NCBI GenBank assembly: GCA_001510575.1
Contig: LNGK01000004.1
Coordinates: 1,728,537-1,792,536 of the forward strand
Length of the DNA: 64,000 nucleotides
Origin: Knoxdaviesia capensis
Lineage: Eukaryota; Ascomycota; Sordariomycetes; Microascales; Gondwanamycetaceae
Direction: 5' to 3'
Made by a program: the position numbers and the translations under genes. Under the pieces are notes generated by a model. The model was given only the letters and a program-made list of their open reading frames with translations, had not been told where the DNA came from and made no database searches. This document shows, piece by piece, positions 14,041 to 26,838 of this stretch; position 1 is the first letter of the stretch; each line of letters opens with the position of its first letter.

Positions 14041-15278
14041 ATTTTTTTGGTGAACATCCAAGCTCTATCCAGGACCGCCGAAACACTCCCTGACGCCTAG
14101 GAAAGGCTTTGACCTCTTCAAAATAGCAGACTAGACCACTACTAGTATCTCTGCAAATATTACATGCTGTCTCTGAGCGGATCCCACTGACGCACTCGAT
14201 GTCTCATTTAAAAGCGGCCCTGAAATTGGGGTCAAAAGAATTCTCCGTTAAGATAGATGAGTTATAATTTCAGTCCTCCTGCAGTTCTTATACATACACC
14301 ACCAGCCTGACCTGACATCCGGAATGGTGCATACCGTACAGTTTTGAGTTCTGGACACTCGTATGCAGGCGGTATATTCAGGTACATCCAGGCACTGCTC
14401 CTGAGAGTGGATTACGGCTCCCCACCACCACCGATCGGAGGTACAGTACTATGAGAATTGTGGGACGTTGAGATGTGAGGAAGATTTCGTGAAAGGAGAA
14501 CTGAAACAAAATGCCAGTGGCTTGGAGAGGTTCGCTCTTTCTGGATGATACCAGTGCAACCTTCTCGCAACCCACCACAGACAGCAAGACGGTCTTTCAG
14601 GAACAGACGGCACGTCCATGGTATGATGACCCTGTCCTTTCATCTCAAAGAGAAAGCCAGAGCCCCCAAGGCCGTGGGGGGAGAGAGACATCCGGCCTCT
14701 GTTCTATCCGTTGCCATACGGGACATATCGACATGGTACATCCTCTCTCCCGTGTGTTCGTCGACCATGAGTCCAGAGAAGTGAATGTCTGGTAGAACAC
14801 CACGTCCTGAACCTTCAGCTGAGACGCCCTGAAGTCGACGGGAACGGGACACACATTTGGGGCTGAAGAAACCCCCTCCTCGGTGTGTGTGTGGTGGGAG
14901 ACTGGAAGGCTTCCAGGCTTGCGATGGAGAACCTCCAGCGCTCGGAGGATGAAGGAGGAGTGAAAAAGGTCCCAGCTTAAATATGCCGTGTTTCAGTGGA
15001 AAAGCCTTGGAATGGCGGTATACCGGCTTCCATTTGCATCTCACCCAGCCGGACATACTGCGTATCTTTGGTCTTTTCACTCTATCTCTAACGCGGACGG
15101 GGCGAGAAGACGTTGGGAACAGACAGTCGCGTGTTTTGTGATGTTGGCTGTGGTTCTTCGGTGTTTTCCTGGTCGTGGTTCTGCTGGTCTTCCTGGACCG
15201 GAGAAATACTCAAGGATCACCAGCCCATCACTAAGAACCCTCCCCTGATGCAAATTTCCCGGTTAGGTATCTTCCCCC

Positions 15279-15312
15279 NNNNNNNNNNNNNNNNNNNNNN
15301 NNNNNNNNNNNN
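15279..15312. other. Assembly gap (34 N) inside a poly-C tract
   Basis: Thirty-four undetermined bases are flanked by five C on the left and eight C (then CACCCC) on the right. The gap therefore sits in a cytosine homopolymer and probably reflects a sequencing failure across a long C run, not missing coding sequence. Confidence 0.97.
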
Positions 15313-18289
15313 CCCCCCCCCACCCCTAAGAATTTACACACGACTTCAGACCCCCCAGGGCTCCTTTGGTTATCAGTTGGTGGCTTTTGTGGGGAGGGGG
15401 GGAAGACAAGATACCTTGAGGAACCTGTCAGTTCAGCTCAGTGTCTCGCGTCGTCTTCAGTGCGACGTCCAAAACGACGAGCACACGCAGCCGAATGCTA
15501 CTGTACAGTATACAGTACTTCACCCAGCATTTCACCTCGCTGTCTCTCCCTTGGAGAATTCCCGATAAAGCCTCCCCTTCCGGATGTCTGGGAATCTTCG
15601 GCTTCGGCTGCTGTTGCACCGGTAGAAGTTGGACTGAATGGGAGAAAAGTCAAAAGGCAGTCAGTCATCTTCCAGTGTCCTGGGATACACGACCACCGAA
15701 CCTGACATGTCTAGTTCACTGTTGCGGACGGGAAAAGACCAAGAGATTGAGAACAGACCCGAATCCACCCTAACCCTAACATCCTTTCAATACAAAGAAT
15801 GAAATGAAAGAGGACCAGGAGCAGGATTTACTTCCTTCATAGAGTTACAGCGGGTGTGAATTTCTAGGTTCTAACGCTCTGCTAAAATGACAACCTCAGC
15901 TATCGGAGATTATTATCGACGGTAGTATCGCCGAATTTTTGGACTCTTCGATTTTCTTTCTCTCTGTGTGAAAGGGGGGCGTGGCTCATGGTCCAGGTTG
16001 AAGGGAAAGGGGGTTTGGGGAACGCTGCAGCTGCACATGCATGTTCCCTATCTTCACAATCCAGACTGCAAAAATCCCACCTCTTGCTGTCCTTGACTTT
16101 CAGGCTGTGTGTGATAATGTGCGTGAACACCGACAGATACACACACTCCATCCCCTTCCTCCCGGCCATCAGTGCCGTATTAGGAACCTGATCTCCGGCC
16201 GGTGGCTAGGGGGTGTGGATATCGGGCAGCAAAATAGGTGGTGGATGAGAAGACGAGAGCTATAACACTGTCTGATATAGAACTGGTGGGGAAAGGCTCA
16301 CCCAATTTTCTTCCTTTTTTTTTCTTTCTCAGAATGTGTGTGGTTGCAGTGTATCCATCGTATGGCTTTTCGAACTGTGCTGTAACTTTGGTCCATCTTA
16401 CAGGCCAGGCCCTGGCTCTGTTGATAGGTCCGTCCAGTAACGTCTCCGCGAGGCCACGATAAAAGATCCTGGACTGGGCCAGTGGGATGGACCTTGGGGG
16501 AGGAGAAAGGGTATATAAGAAATTCCGAAAGCCGACAAGCGTGCCCTGGCTTGGAGACCTCACTGGAAGACCCGCGACATGACTTGGTGAGGAGAAGACG
16601 GACCAGATGGGTTGCCGTGTGTGTTTATCACACAGCTTCACAGACTGTGCCGTCTTACGGTCTTTCCAGCTGGCCTGTGTGGCTGTCCTTTTGGCCGGTT
16701 TCTGTGCGTTCGTTTCCTGCTGGCCTTTTGCCTTCTCTCAGCTGCTCCTCTGGATGAACACGTTGCGTCCCGCATGGAGCACTGGCTCTGTGGAGGGAAA
16801 CATCAGCACAGCAGCACATCAGCGATAGCCGGGGGAAAAGGAAGGAAAGATACTGTACAGGGAGGGAGACAGGGAAGACTGATAGTGTAGACTTCGTGTC
16901 TCTTTTCGTCTTGCCGGAAGGAACTGGATGGGTGTACTGTTTTTCATTCAATGGGTGGTCTTGGGCGAGTCTGGGAGAACCCACCCCCGTCAATGAGAAC
17001 CAGATACTGAGTGTCCATGGGCCGAGAACCGACGGACAGGGCGGTCTTGCTGGGTATTCCCCTCGCTTCGGGGCTTGCCATCCAGTTTAGGGTATGTCGA
17101 ATGCATCTGGGTGGGTGGGCTTCCTCTCATTATCGCGATGTTTGGTGTCCCTTCTGTGACTAAAAATTCCTCTTTCTCCTTTCCCAATTTCATCTTCCTT
17201 GCCATACCGTATCGGTTCTAGCTTCTCTTATGCATGTTCTTCTGTTTCCGCCTCGTCTTTCTAATTTTGGCCGCGTTTTCCGTCTCGTTTTCGGCCTGTG
17301 GTCCGAGGGCTAGGGCTTTGATTCTTTTCTTCATTCTTCTCTTAAACACCTTCCTTGCCGTTGTTTGTGCGGTACCGAAGTCTGGCCTGAGAAGCGAGGA
17401 GCCTTTTCTGTTCTTTCTCGCACGCGTATCACATAGTCGGGTGTGGAGAAAGAAGGAGGGGCGTGTGGGTGAGTGACAGTGCGGCTTGGAACCGCAGCTT
17501 CAGACCCTCCAATGTTACTGTAAATTAAACTGTGGCTCTCTGCAAGATGCAAGACGCCGAATCCTGGCCTGAGTACGGGTATAGCAACTCGAACCACTCG
17601 CCCAAACGAACTGTGGTCATGAACTCCGTGTTTCTTGTTTCTCTGCGCCTCGGGGAAGAACGATTTTCGATATGAAGTTAGGGGAGTCCTTGACCAGAAA
17701 CGTTATTATATCGTAACTATCCCTACCGATGATTAGCTGATATTAATCCAATATAACGCAAAATCCCAGACGGGGCGGCGATGGTTTTTATTTTCTCGTA
17801 GCCTGACCCAAAAACAGTTGATGACTGAAATTAGAATCAGCCAGGGAGGGGGGGTACCAGAAAGACGATGTTGGCCGACCAGGGGGGGTCTTAGATTACG
17901 ATCAAAGAAAACCAACTGGTAGCTGACCGCCCATCTGACTTGATTGATGGTTGGACCTCGTTGAAGAAGACGGCACGAGAGGGGGCAGGCAGGCAAGGTC
18001 GCCAGGACTGTGCGTTTTTTTTTGGCCATCGTTTCCGCTCTTCACCCTCACAATGTGTCTCTCGACCACACCCCCGGTCGCTGGCGATTTCTCATCGGAG
18101 TGGGCCTGCCGGGAGAGAGGGGGTGGCACGAGCACTTTCGGGTCCGGGGCTAGACGGACCAGAGAGAGAGACGAAGAGGAGGAGGAGGAGGCAGAGGGGT
18201 GTTTGAACAAGGAACATTGCATTTGAAAGCAGTCCTTTAACTTTCCAATGCCAGGGGAAGTATTGCATTCTGCGTGTCTGTCTCTCGAC
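15313..18289. other. Gene desert, middle part
   Basis: No supportable gene. The stretch holds a telomere-like doublet at 15768-15780, a TACTGTACAGTA palindrome at 15499-15510, further poly-G runs near 17848 and 17881, and CT-rich tracts around 17160-17345. Confidence 0.6.
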
Positions 18290-19006
18290 TTAGCATGTTG
18301 TCATGGCATGGACTACGCTTCGCTGAGTTTCGGACTCCGTTGACGTGTTTAAACCCCCATGAGCTAAAATATCTTCCGTAAAATGGTCTAGTAGGGTCGT
18401 ATTTGAAGTCAGGTTAACATCGTTGTGCTGTGTTTTCTGGAGACACGATCTGGCCGGGCAAGTTGATGGTTGTTGGTCTACTGGACTTACACATCTAGGT
18501 GTGACTTCGCCCTTCGATACTCTAGAGAGCTCGTGTGCCTTCTGCATATGTGAGATGCTGTTATAGAAACAAGACTGCCGGACCGGGCAAAGGTCGTCGA
18601 GGTGTTCGCCAGAGCCACCTCCGCCCGGACATCGGGGCATTAGCTGAAAAATGGCCTTGAAGCAGATGGACGTCCACATTCCAGAGCGGCTATTAGGCCT
18701 TGGATTAGCCTGGATTTGCAGCGAGAGGTCTTGCATCCCGCTGTTTGTGCCTGTGATCACATGAGAAAGAGCACAAGATATCCGAAATAGGCACGGCGTT
18801 CGCGATGTATGCGGAGTGTTGCTACGGTTGACGAAAGTCGAGATGCAAGGCATGGAAGATAGATAGAGCATATCAAAGTGCTGCTTGATTAACCGTTGGG
18901 TCAATGAGGAAGGCGCGATAAGCACCCGCTTTAGCTCCCTCCAATCTAAGCGTGGCGATAAGCAACCGTGTTGGCTTCCGCCAATTGGCGCGATTCTAGA
19001 AGAAGC
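18290..19006 (-). pseudogene. Possible remnant of a fungal-specific transcription factor
   Basis: An open minus-strand frame of about 235 codons with no ATG at its 5' end. Its first half has a more natural amino acid texture than other frames in the desert. Around 18700-18930 it reads like the start of the fungal transcription factor middle homology region (pattern: Leu-Ile..HisPheAsp..Tyr, then a CysAlaLeuSer-type helix). An acceptor-like TTCTTCTAG ends at 18996. No Zn2Cys6 cluster is seen upstream and the second half does not resemble the family, so if the call is right this is a decayed piece. It could equally be a chance frame or an unrelated lineage-specific gene. The call rests on remembered family texture, not on an alignment. 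Confidence 0.28.
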
Positions 19007-22006
19007 TTATCGATAACATCCAAAATCCCTTACACCTTTAACCACCAGCCTCGATTTTCTTCCCCAAAGCAAAAGCCTCTGTTCTCGCGGAAGAAAAACG
19101 AAATAGTGCAAAAATCCCGTATATTAGATCTGGAGCCGGCATAGATTGAAAAAAAAAAGAAAGACCCAAAAGGCGCCCATTCCGCGGCTCTCTCGCTTTC
19201 AGCCGTCGCGTGTTTATTTATATCTTCAGCTTATACTCGTTCAGGCATGTGGAAATGCGATTCTGTTCGGGTATTTGGTGGTTCTTTCTTGAGCTTTGCC
19301 GCCTCGCTTCCGCCGCTTTGGACAGACAAACATATTGCGCAAGAGCAATTATAGAAGCCAAAAAAGCCACCGCGAGACGAATGATAGCGGGCGAGAGCCC
19401 TATCCATATCACTCGCTGTATATATGTGGCCCAACCGGCCGAAATAGATTAATCTATCGTGCACAGAAGCAGTGTCTGCTGCATAATGGCTTATGCTACG
19501 TTGATGCATGCGACTTTCTCTTTCCAGCAGGCTGTATGCGCAATACAAACTTGCACGGCGTGGGTGGGAATTTCGGGTTTTATCTATCTTGGGGGTAGGA
19601 GGAATGAGAGGGGGGGCTATATCTCGTCGACGCTGTCTATATCAGCCACCATCAACCATCAGACGGCTAGATGCACCACAGAGACAGGCCTTGTTGAAGG
19701 CTTTCAGAGTGCCAGCCGTGGGGTGAGAGGAGGCTGCAGGAGTTCTACGCAGGATCAACCACCGACCTGCACCTAAGCTTTTTCACGACTTTATCTCACC
19801 GGATTTCCCTTGTGGCCTTCCTTGATAGGTAAAGAGACAAAAAGCGCCCGATAGAAAATCGCATTTGAAGTACCGGCTGGGCCTTTTCCCCCCTCCTCCA
19901 CAAACCCTTGTATCTGCTGAGTTTCCTGTTCTGCCCACGTTCATCGGCGTTTCTCGGAGGATAAATCACGTACGAGTTGAACAAGATCAGGAAAGTTTTG
20001 AAAGGGGGACCTTTTTGCTCGTTTTGTTTGTTCCTGACCCGGTCTGTGGGACCTTGTTGGGATTTGATCTGGAGTTATACAGAGGATTCTACTGCTTTAA
20101 GGCCATCGACAACCCTCGTATAGCTCCGTGATATAGCCCACATGATCCCAGGCGTATAGTTCGTGTTGCTTGTAGTGTTGCTTATACACCCATAATGGAC
20201 GAGTATCGTCTGGCCATTCCACACCAGATGTAACTTGGTAAACGTTTAATCTCTTTTTCCTCCATGTTCTTGATAGTGAAAGTTGGATAAATCACTTACA
20301 TCTTCCTTGCAGTGTTACCATGAGCCAGAAAAGCCCAAAACACTGGCTCTTCTCCCAGCCATATAGTCTATACAGTAGACGGGTGAGTTAGTGATACTAG
20401 TGCTAGGTGTGAGACTCGCTCATGGATCAACCGGCTGTCTGTAGTTTGAGCATATCTTCTGGTTCCTGAATAAGGAGGAAGTTAGTCTTGTTGTTGGGTA
20501 ACTTTCTCCGGGCACGGAGTCTTATCGGAGAAAATCCTGACAGAACCGCCGAAGAGAGGGTGAAACTTCCTAAAGAGAGTGGTGACTCGTCTTCAAAGGA
20601 TGAACCAGGTGGATTCGTGAACATCCGGCACCTGCTATGACAGTGGTACTCCGACCTTCTCTTGCTCAACTGCTATAGTTAACAAGTCTCCGAATGATGT
20701 CGAGTTGTCGACTCCTGGAAGTCGTCTCTCTGCCAATTTGCATCCATGTGCCGTGCCACACTCTTACACCCTCACGCACTTTGTCTAATAGAAGCCGACG
20801 GCCGGGTTCCTGTGTCTTTCATTTACTTTTTTATATTGCCCCGTGAAGACTAGAGTGGTCTTGCGGCCGTCGAGTGGCCAGAGCTCTCACACCTTCTCTC
20901 TCTCCTTTTCACTATCATTCGGTGATGGTGACCGACAAGTCGCTTGAGTATCTAAAAATACCCTGAGCGACACCCACCCCTCTTTTCTTCTCCTCGTCTC
21001 TCTTCATCCCACAAGCCGAGAGGCGTTGGAGAAAAACGAAATGATGGCAACTGACTAAAAAAAGCTTCCCCCATCATCTCCGCCCCGATCAAGCAAGATT
21101 ATCCCGATTAGGCTTGTCGCCGATCTGGCGTTGTGCTTCTGGGCACAGCTACGGCAGTCGATAGGCCGTGAGATCGATGTGGTGGACCAGACGATGGTCT
21201 GTGATCTGTGAAGGGACATTGGATTTCTGGTCGTGTCCTTTTGTATCGCCGGGGCCTCACCTGGAGAAACTTACTGGTTGAGCAGGTGGCATATTGGACG
21301 CCGAGGAGCGAACTAAGACACTCAGAGATCGGATGTGGTATGACAGAGGGAGTGGACTGAAGGTGTCGTGGACTACGGGATATCGCCACCATGCTATCAA
21401 GAACGGCACATTCTGCTCTCTTGGCTCTGTGTCTCACTTAACCCGTGTCTTTCTCTTTATCTCTCTGTTCTTTTGGTCAAGGTCTCACAGACATGCAGAC
21501 TTAGTGTCTCTGATACGTTCCGGGCACCGGAGGGGCAGCCGCGCACCTTCTGGTGAGACATTCCGTGGACGCCCGGCTTGAATACACGGCCTGGCAAAGT
21601 GCGCATAGGAACGGGATTCATACCGCTGGAGCGTAGATTTGAGTGCTGTTTGGCGGCGGATTTTGACGGGTGGTGAGAAGAAGGCAAGGGGAAGTGTCTC
21701 GGATAGCTTCTGGGTGAGTTCTCAAGTGGCTACCTGAAAGTGAGTGATGTGATGTAAGTGACTCGTTGCATACATACACATATACGCCCTTTCCCAGCCG
21801 TACAAAGTCACCGTGTATCACTACTGTAACCGGACTGCCCAGTCTTTCTCCCGGCCCGTGAGGGTGGACGACTGGACGTCCAGACACACACAATCACATA
21901 TGTCTCACATGCCGTCGACAGTCTGTGATGTGAGTCGTATCTCCGTCACTGGAGTCCAAAGTTGCCAGATACCAATCTCTGGATGGTGTTGAAATCACCC
22001 TCCTTC

Positions 22007-22054
<48 letters not shown>

Positions 22055-24612
22055 CTCTTGCTTGCTCTGTGTGTCTCTTCTCTATCTCTGGTCTCGGCAG
22101 TCACGGTAGCATCTGAAAAGCTTACCCAGTCAGACTCCAAGAAATACCACCATTGATACAGTGTGTAGAGGCTTACTTACCTGCCAAAACCATCCACTTG
22201 TACCGTGACATTCTGTCTATCTTGCTCTCTTTCCCTCCCCACCGCTGCAGGCTCTAAGATGCTGTTGATATACCTGTGTCTAGAGTCGTATCGGCGCGCG
22301 GTTCGCAATACAACGCTGGAGTAGTCTGGCAATTTACAAAATCCCTAACCATGTCCGTTTTCTTGTCTCTTTCTCTTTGTCCTTGCACAGTGACTGTGTT
22401 TCTTCACCGTGTAAGATTACAAACTCTCTTCAAAGCCCAGAGAGTTACGAAGCCGGTTCACAGGTCCAAAGAGGGAAGGCTTTGCCACCCCCCCCTCTTT
22501 CTTTCCCAAAACCCACCCTGGAGAAACGTTCGTTCGGCTTCAACCAGGATGAACAGCGGGTTTGTTTCCACCGAAAAAGGAAAGATAATGTCCGAGGCAA
22601 GTTCCCAAAACGACTTTCAACCGCCCTGAGGTTTGCGCCTGTAAGAAAACAGGAAACCCTGGGTTTCCGGTTTGTTTGGGATCTTGCGCGATCTCGCTCC
22701 TGAGCGTCTCCACAGTTCAGTCTGGGGGAGTTGGCTGGATTGACGGCTTGTGCAAAGATGTGCCATATCTGCTGTTACAACAGCCATAGTCCCGGCCGAG
22801 AGATGTATAATATACACAGAGACAGTACACAGTGTACACTCCGGCTCCTATTATGTGCTGTGGGGAGAGCCGTATGTTACTGTGCCTCTGCGGTGGGCTA
22901 CTACCACCACCACTTGAAAGTCTGGCCGAGTGATGGGCCGCCATCGCTGTCTTCTCTTCCCCCCGTGCCATTGAGGCGCGAGAGACTCCATGCAATGCTG
23001 TGGTCGCAGAGGTCTCGAACCCGGCTGGCGTGCTGATCAGTCACTGTGATGGTGTGTGTGTCCCTCTTACCCGTCTCGCGGATGGTGTCGTTGCCACTGT
23101 TGCTGTCGATCTTCCACCGGGCCTCTGCAACTCCGATGAGTGTCTCTCGGGCATGATCTGCCGAATCCCCAGCAGCTCGTGGTGGTGTTGCTCTGGTTCA
23201 GACACGCACCTCTGGGCCGTTCACTCTCCGCTCTCCTCTCGCCCGTCTCCTCTGCCCTCCTCTCCTCCCCAGTGCCTTGGCCTCCTGTCCCATACTGTAC
23301 ACAACCACTCGACTGCACAATCTCCGTCTGGGATGCAGGGTGTCATCTGGTGACCATTCTATACTATGGGGCCCGCGCCCCATCTGCAGGTGGAGAAAAT
23401 GTTCAAGACACAGATACAGAAAAAGAGGGGGGGGGTGGTATCAACCGACTCTCTCCCTTCTCTCTCGCCTTTCTCTCTCCACCGGGGGGACGGGGTCAGA
23501 GATGAGGGGAAAGAGACCACCAAAGGAGAAGCGCAGTCCATGTGGTGTCCGTGTTCGCATTCCTTCAGTTAGGATGCCGTGTTCCTCCTCTTTGTTCTAT
23601 CGATGGCGAGATCCGTGGATGGTTGGGGGTGACGCTGAGGACAGATTGACTTTCCTATCCGGTGGTTGACACTCTAGCGAGAAGGTTGCGTAGAGTACTT
23701 GCGTGATCCAGCTGAGACACTGCAAGAGCTCCATCCTCTGGACCTTAGTGTCTGCTGTCTCTTCAAGACAGATTGTGCAGTGTCTGGCCTAGATGTGCTT
23801 GTTGAGATGCAGCTGGCACACATACGATTATTCCGTGTGGGAGACACACTCTCTCTCTAGCATATCACACCGGGAGTGCATTGAACATGCAAATCGAATA
23901 GGCGAGAGACAGCCAGCTTCATGCACACACGGCTGCAGGAGTGGCTTTGTGTCGTTCACAGCTTATCCGGAACAGGCGGGACAACGTCTCCTCCACTTCT
24001 GCACGGCGTAGCACACCAGTGGCCTGTGTTTCTTCCGTGTCCGGCCCCCCTCTCCCCTCTCTTGCAGTTGTCTCTCGCCCTCTTCCCACGTCCAAGAGCG
24101 ACCTCGCCAGCCACTGATTTTGCCGCCGCGGCGTTGGTGTGTGCGAATGTAATAGGAAAAGAACAGCTCACTAGATGGGCCCACCGATACCAAGCAGTTC
24201 CTGTACAATGTCCTTCCGGACAACTATTTCGGGCGGCAAAATCGGAAGAGAAAAAGGGGAAATGGCTGGACCCGAGGTGGTGGCTCCTTATTCGCCTCCC
24301 ATAGGCGCTTGTAATCCGTGGTTCGCGTATCGGGAAGCAAGCAGCTCGTATTCTAAGAGTGTAAGTCAGGTCAGTGTTGCCCAGATCCATTCCCACAGAC
24401 AATTTCCGCAGCAGAACCACGACAGTAGCATATCATAGTTCACAAAGGGAGCGGAAAGGAGTGTATGGACATCGTAGGCTTCATACGCGTCATTCATGTT
24501 TAAAAACCAACGCTTGTAATCCAGCAGGACACACCAACATAAAAAAGTAATCCGGGTATATAGTGATACAAAAAGAAGAACCCAGGCCAACCCAACCCCA
24601 TCTACTGTAGTG
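19007..24612. other. Gene desert, right part
   Basis: No protein-coding gene could be supported over 5.6 kb. Frames are short and overlap on both strands. The stretch includes the GT microsatellite at 22009-22053, poly-C and poly-G runs near 22490 and 23427, and several TACTGTA-type heptamers. It forms the 3' flank of the RBR ligase gene. Confidence 0.6.
22009..22053. repeat. (GT)n microsatellite
   Basis: An uninterrupted GT dinucleotide tract of about 22 copies in non-coding DNA. Confidence 0.95.
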
Positions 24613-26838
24613 CTACTCCCAGAGAGCAAACTCTTCATCTTCGTCATCCTCATCGTCTTCTTCGTCTACCAGTGCCAACTGCACAAACCGCATCACCCAC
24701 GCGCGCTGCTCTTCATTGAGCTCGCGGTTGGCCGGAGCCGCCGGCTGTGCGGGGGGAGGTGCCTCAGCTGCAGCGGGCGGCACTTGGCGGGCAGCGGGAG
24801 CGGCAGGGGCCGCGTGGTTGGCGCCTCCCCCGCGCCGTCGCGCACGCCGCCCACCGCCGCGACCACCACGCCCGCCCCGGCCGTTCGCAGCGGCAGCTCC
24901 GGGGGCCGGAGGGGCAGGAGCAGGAGGAGGGACCGGTGCAGTGCGTGGGACGTTCTCGATGCGAAGGACAAGGGGTGCTTCGAGCGCCACGCGCTCGCGG
25001 CCGTCATTTGCCGCAATCTCCGCCGGTTCGTCGTCCGGCTCCTCAATAACGGGGACCATACGTAGCGGGCGCAGCGCCCGAGCCGCCATACCCATCACCG
25101 CGTCGCCGATAGGGAACTCCTCATCGTCGTCGCCGTGGCCTTCGTCGTCTTCTTCGTACACATCCCACTCGTCGTTGGCGGCGTGCATGTCCATGCCCTC
25201 CCACAGGCGCTGGAAGCAGCGGTTGCGCGGCGCCTTGCCTAGGCGGAAGCCCGGCATGAACTCGGTGTTGAAGTGACTGTACGGGTTGCCCGGCGTCAGC
25301 CACGCCGAGCACAGGTAGCAGAAGTGCGTCTGGCACCGGTAGCAGATCATGTGGTTGCAGCCGGTGGACTTCTGCACGGGAACCATGCAGGATGGGCACG
25401 GCGTGGAGTGCTGCTTGACATATTCAATCGACGCCAGCTCTTCCTCCGAGAGCTCGTCCTTGAGGCGCGGCGGCGAGCATCTGACTGCCGGGCCGTGCCA
25501 GGCTTTCTGGCAGCGTTTGCAAAAGGCGTAGCTGCAGTCTTCGCAGACGCACAGTAGGTCCTTGATCGGGCCAGAATCGTCGGAGGATGCGTCGTTCGGG
25601 ACGGCATTGTCCGCTTCGTCGTCAGAGAACTCATCGACATCCTCAAGGCCATCAGGCCGGCGGTGACGTTCTGACCGAGCGGCACCACCGCACCAGGTAC
25701 GTGGGCAATACACGGTATTCTTGTCCGTCTCCAGCACAATCTTGTACTTGAGCGTGACATAGCGTGTGACAGTCTCATGGGACAGGCCAATCTGTAGCAG
25801 CTCGCCCGGTGAGAGGCCGACCTTGGGTTTGAGGCGTCGGCCGGGGCCCTTGAATGTCGATGTCTCGGCGGCTGATTCGGTGCGTGTCTTTGCACACGAC
25901 GGCTCCAGACACCGTACCGTGGTGAGGCTGCCCTCGGTGATTGCGCTATTGTAAAAGTCCTGTAGACACTGCAAGCAGAAGATGTGGCCACAGTCGTTCA
26001 TCTTGTGGCAGGCAACGCCCTTTTTGGGATCTATATAGAAAGGTGGTTAGATGGCCAATCTTCAAGTTGAATGTGAGGAGAAACATGATACAAAAATATG
26101 GGAAACCCTACCAAGGCAGACACCGCAATCATAGGTGCCTCTTTCAAAGGCGGCACGACGGCCTTGAACGTCAAAGTCCAGCACGGCCACCTTAAGTGCC
26201 GAATCAACCGACAAGACTCCAGATTCGTCAGCCATGTCAAAGACATTCTGCGCGGCTTGCTGGACGTGGTCGATGAAGGTGAAAGCCACCATGTCACGGC
26301 CCATGTCCTCCCACAGCCGCGGGCAGTCAGCTTCCAGCTTCTGCACCACCCAGTCAGGCAGCCATGCCGGATCAGCTGAAACCCGGGCTACGGGCGGCAC
26401 CGCCTCCGGGTAGCCGCGGGGGAATGAGATATCGAGGATCACGGCGGGGAGGTATGCCAGCTCGTGCGAGTCCATGTCGGCGGTGGTAGTAGAGGGAGGG
26501 ATGGGGCCGCTGGTGCTGGGGCCGGAGTCGGCTCCGGAAGCGGAGGCGAGAGTGGGCCCGGCTGCGGGTCCGCAGGTCGACGCGGGCCCGCCGTATGTGC
26601 TGGGATCTTGTTCGGTGACAGCTGGAAACACCACGACAACGGGGGTTTCCGGAACCACGGGGATCTCCAAGCGGAAAGAGATGGTGTGGTCGGACGTCAG
26701 CGCCGGGCTGGAATCCGAGGAGCCGGGAGACGTGCGCTTGATCTCGGGAAAGATTGCTTCTAGAGTCTCCAGTTCCGTGATGCGGACATCTTCCTCTTCG
26801 GAGTCGTCCATCATGAGAGCGGCTGAGAGCAGGTTCAC
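24613..26838 (-). CDS. itt1: RWD-RBR E3 ubiquitin ligase (Itt1/RNF14-like)
   Basis: Two exons, 26838-26112 and 26030-24613, with an 81-nt intron (GTAGGG...TATAG), give 714 residues. The intron splits the first RING: the CxxC pair at 238-241 is in exon 1 and the remaining ligands (C250, C256, H258, C261) are in exon 2. Residues about 15-205 form an acidic-start RWD domain. RING1 is followed by an IBR (about 333-427) and RING2 (454-483) with the GCNHM motif, whose Cys467 matches the catalytic cysteine that carries ubiquitin in RBR enzymes. RWD plus RBR is the architecture of yeast Itt1 and human RNF14, linked to translation-termination factors and stalled ribosomes. This protein is much longer than yeast Itt1: an acidic Ser/Asp insert (about 372-395) sits inside the IBR, and the tail has an RGG-like, Ala/Pro-rich stretch ending in acidic residues. 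It diverges from CAX4 across 1.5 kb. Domain call firm, orthology likely. Confidence 0.9.

Larger units (their letters stand above)
1..15278. other. Gene desert, left part
   Basis: No protein-coding gene could be supported in this stretch on either strand. Open frames are short, overlap on both strands and read as low-complexity Arg/Ser/Pro/Gly sequence without a recognisable domain. The DNA is not uniformly AT-rich, so it does not look like a RIPed repeat. It holds many G or C homopolymers of 7 to 11 bases, GT and GA microsatellites, CT-rich tracts and palindromes related to TACTGTACAGTA. I saw no tRNA or rRNA, but small structured RNAs cannot be excluded by eye. It may be a long regulatory region, contain non-coding transcripts, or be lineage-specific filler. 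Confidence 0.6.

Noticed and set aside
23000..23040. A tRNA B-box-like string near GGTCTCGAACCCGG
   Set aside because: The T-loop consensus is imperfect and no matching A box, anticodon arm or acceptor stem could be found on either strand.
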